In this document: positions 62,587 to 64,000 of the stretch, piece by piece
How positions within the stretch are numbered: the stretch's first letter is position 1
Layout of the letters: each line of letters opens with the position of its first letter
DNA from: Lachnospiraceae bacterium
Lineage (GTDB): Bacteria > Bacillota > Clostridia > Lachnospirales > Lachnospiraceae
Length of the DNA stretch: 64,000 nucleotides
Assembly (NCBI GenBank): GCA_014804755.1
Contig: JAAUZE010000012.1
Span: 186,116 to 250,115 of the forward strand
Reading direction: 5' to 3'
Made by a program: the position numbers and the translations under genes
Notes under the pieces: generated by a model
Database searches by the model: none
The model's input: only the letters and a program-made list of their open reading frames with translations
What the model was told of the DNA's origin: nothing

Positions 62587-64000
62587 ATGCTTGAGGAATC
62601 AAAGCTTTTGGAGAAGCTGTCGTTTCGGCAGAATCTTGACAATATTAGGCGGGTCATAAAGCTGATCGTGAGTCTGGACGGCAATTATATACCGTTACAG
62701 TTGGTTTTAGTCCTTTTGTCTGTAGGGTTGAGGTACGGAGGAATGCTGCTGTCAGCTTATGTGCTCAATCAGGTAGCGATTGGATTTGACTTTTCACGGT
62801 TATTTGGGACGATCATCTTTTTGGTAATACTCCTAAGTCTGGGACGGTCGGCGGAAAATATTCTGAGCAGACGGATCAATATTCGATGTGAAATGATCGC
62901 TGACAAATATCAGGCGCTTCAGCAGGAGAAGATCATGAATCTGGATTTTTCTCTGATTGACAGCCCAAGACTAAAAGAGATGCAGGAGAGAATCCGCCTA
63001 GACAACAATTGGGGCGCAGGAATTTTCAGTATGTTCTGGCAGGGACCATTTGTTTTGAGAGGAGTGGCGGAGATAATCGGGGCAATCGTTATCGGAGCTC
63101 CCATGTTTTCCTATTTTCACGGGAATGATTACAGCCGGACGGCCGTGGTGCTGCTCCTGTTATGTCTCTGTCTCGGCGTAAGCTATGCCGTTAATTATAA
63201 AATCACCATGAAGAGCTGTTATTTTATGTTTCACGTCCCAACTCAGGAAGAAAAAAAGTTTCTTTGGAATTATGTGTGGGATTTCGCCAATGGTTCCTGG
63301 CACTATCGCTATGGGAACGGCAAGGATGTTCGGATATACGACGGCTATAAGGTGATGAAGCACTGGACTTTTGACAAGCTTCAGACCAAAGAATTGAAAG
63401 ACTATGCCATAAAGCGCCCGGCGCTCTGTGATGTCGGGGAAAGGAGCATACGGTCAGGCATGTATGTGCTGTCCCTGATAGGAGCATACGGTATTGTAGC
63501 GATGGCCGCCTTGAATGGCAGTATGCCGGCGGGCTCCCTGATTCTATACGCCGACTGTCTCGCCAATATTTTTTACTGGACCGTGGAGGTTGCGATGTGG
63601 TGCCGTGAAGTCAGTATGACGGCAAGAAAGCAGGTAGGTATTTTGGAATTGCTGGAGCTTTCGGATGAAATGTACAAGGGATCTCTGCCGATGGAGAAGC
63701 GGAGTGATCATGAATACCATATCGCATTTCGGAATGTCTCTTTCAAATATCCCGGAAGCAAGGAGTACGCACTGAAAAATTTCTCCTTGGAGCTGCGTGT
63801 GGGGGAGAGGCTTGCCATTGTGGGAAGAAACGGGTCGGGAAAGACTACGATGATCAAATTGCTCTGCAGGCTTTATGATCCGGAGGAAGGAGAAATTCTG
63901 GTCAACGGCGTGGACATTAAAAAGTTCCGTCATGATGAGTATTCCAAACTTTTTTCCGTGGTATTTCAGGATTATGTGCTCTTTGCACTGATGCTTGCGG
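62587..64000 (+). CDS. ABC exporter half-transporter (cassette 2, second), cut by window end
   Basis: Partial: about 471 residues are visible, reading MLEESKLLEKLSFRQNL from ATG 62587, which has the strong site AAGGAGGTG (62570-62578). Membrane domain with helices to about residue 330, loop motif GKDVRIYDG, then an ATPase with Walker A GRNGSGKTT near 411 and the Q-loop VVFQDY before the edge. Signature and Walker B motifs lie outside the window. It is the counterpart of the protein at 9529. Confidence 0.88.
   Translation, partial: MLEESKLLEKLSFRQNLDNIRRVIKLIVSLDGNYIPLQLVLVLLSVGLRYGGMLLSAYVLNQVAIGFDFSRLFGTIIFLVILLSLGRSAENILSRRINIRCEMIADKYQALQQEKIMNLDFSLIDSPRLKEMQERIRLDNNWGAGIFSMFWQGPFVLRGVAEIIGAIVIGAPMFSYFHGNDYSRTAVVLLLLCLCLGVSYAVNYKITMKSCYFMFHVPTQEEKKFLWNYVWDFANGSWHYRYGNGKDVRIYDGYKVMKHWTFDKLQTKELKDYAIKRPALCDVGERSIRSGMYVLSLIGAYGIVAMAALNGSMPAGSLILYADCLANIFYWTVEVAMWCREVSMTARKQVGILELLELSDEMYKGSLPMEKRSDHEYHIAFRNVSFKYPGSKEYALKNFSLELRVGERLAIVGRNGSGKTTMIKLLCRLYDPEEGEILVNGVDIKKFRHDEYSKLFSVVFQDYVLFALMLA

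Overview
The window looks like a chromosomal segment of an anaerobic, motile, spore-forming member of Clostridia, most likely Lachnospiraceae. This is inferred from moderate GC content, strong AGGAGG-type ribosome binding sites, the sporulation pair DUF2953 (YtfI-like) and GerW/YtfJ, the Bacillus-like order rpmB-yloU-yloV-recG, U32 peptidase next to zapA, chemotaxis receptors, and GHKL/LytTR two-component systems. No species name can be read from the sequence. No tRNA, rRNA, CRISPR array, transposase or phage gene was seen.

Layout. 0.1-5.8 kb: acetolactate synthase, an L,D-transpeptidase, and serC and serA, each of the last two with its own promoter. 6-11.4 kb: a cassette of LytTR regulator, GHKL kinase, terminator and two exporter-type ABC half-transporters. 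11.5-13.1 kb: an HD-GYP protein and a small unknown gene on the minus strand. 13.3-17.9 kb: DUF1015, a glycogen-branching-enzyme homologue that has lost catalytic residues, and MscS. 17.9-26.4 kb: metH without a reactivation domain, then ilvB-ilvN-ilvN-ilvC-leuC-leuD (branched-chain amino acids). 26.4-35.4 kb: a NusG_II protein, a Gx transporter, ruvAB, zapA, a U32 peptidase and one polypeptide fusing a SEDS (RodA/FtsW) polymerase to a class B PBP. 35.5-39.8 kb: a Nudix hydrolase, a second HD-GYP protein, small genes and the DUF2953/GerW pair. 39.9-45.5 kb: rpmB-yloU-yloV-recG and a membrane protein. 45.5-52.6 kb: two chemotaxis receptors and a large hybrid kinase. 52.6-57.8 kb: a structured leader and six genes of mostly unknown function, including a LytTR regulator with a dead receiver. 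58-64 kb: an NlpC/P60 wall hydrolase and a second copy of the regulator-kinase-terminator-ABC-ABC cassette, cut by the window end.

The most notable non-coding structure is a family of dispersed two-hairpin elements: six full copies and one half copy. They usually start on the stop codon of the upstream gene. Stem sequences vary between copies but pairing is kept, and the 3' tail is conserved. Two local tandem arrays (35 bp x5 before zapA, 53 bp x3 before the Gx transporter gene) are a separate class. The duplicated ABC/two-component cassette, the 52.8-57.8 kb unknown cluster, the SEDS-PBP fusion and the dead branching-enzyme homologue are the best candidates for undescribed biology.
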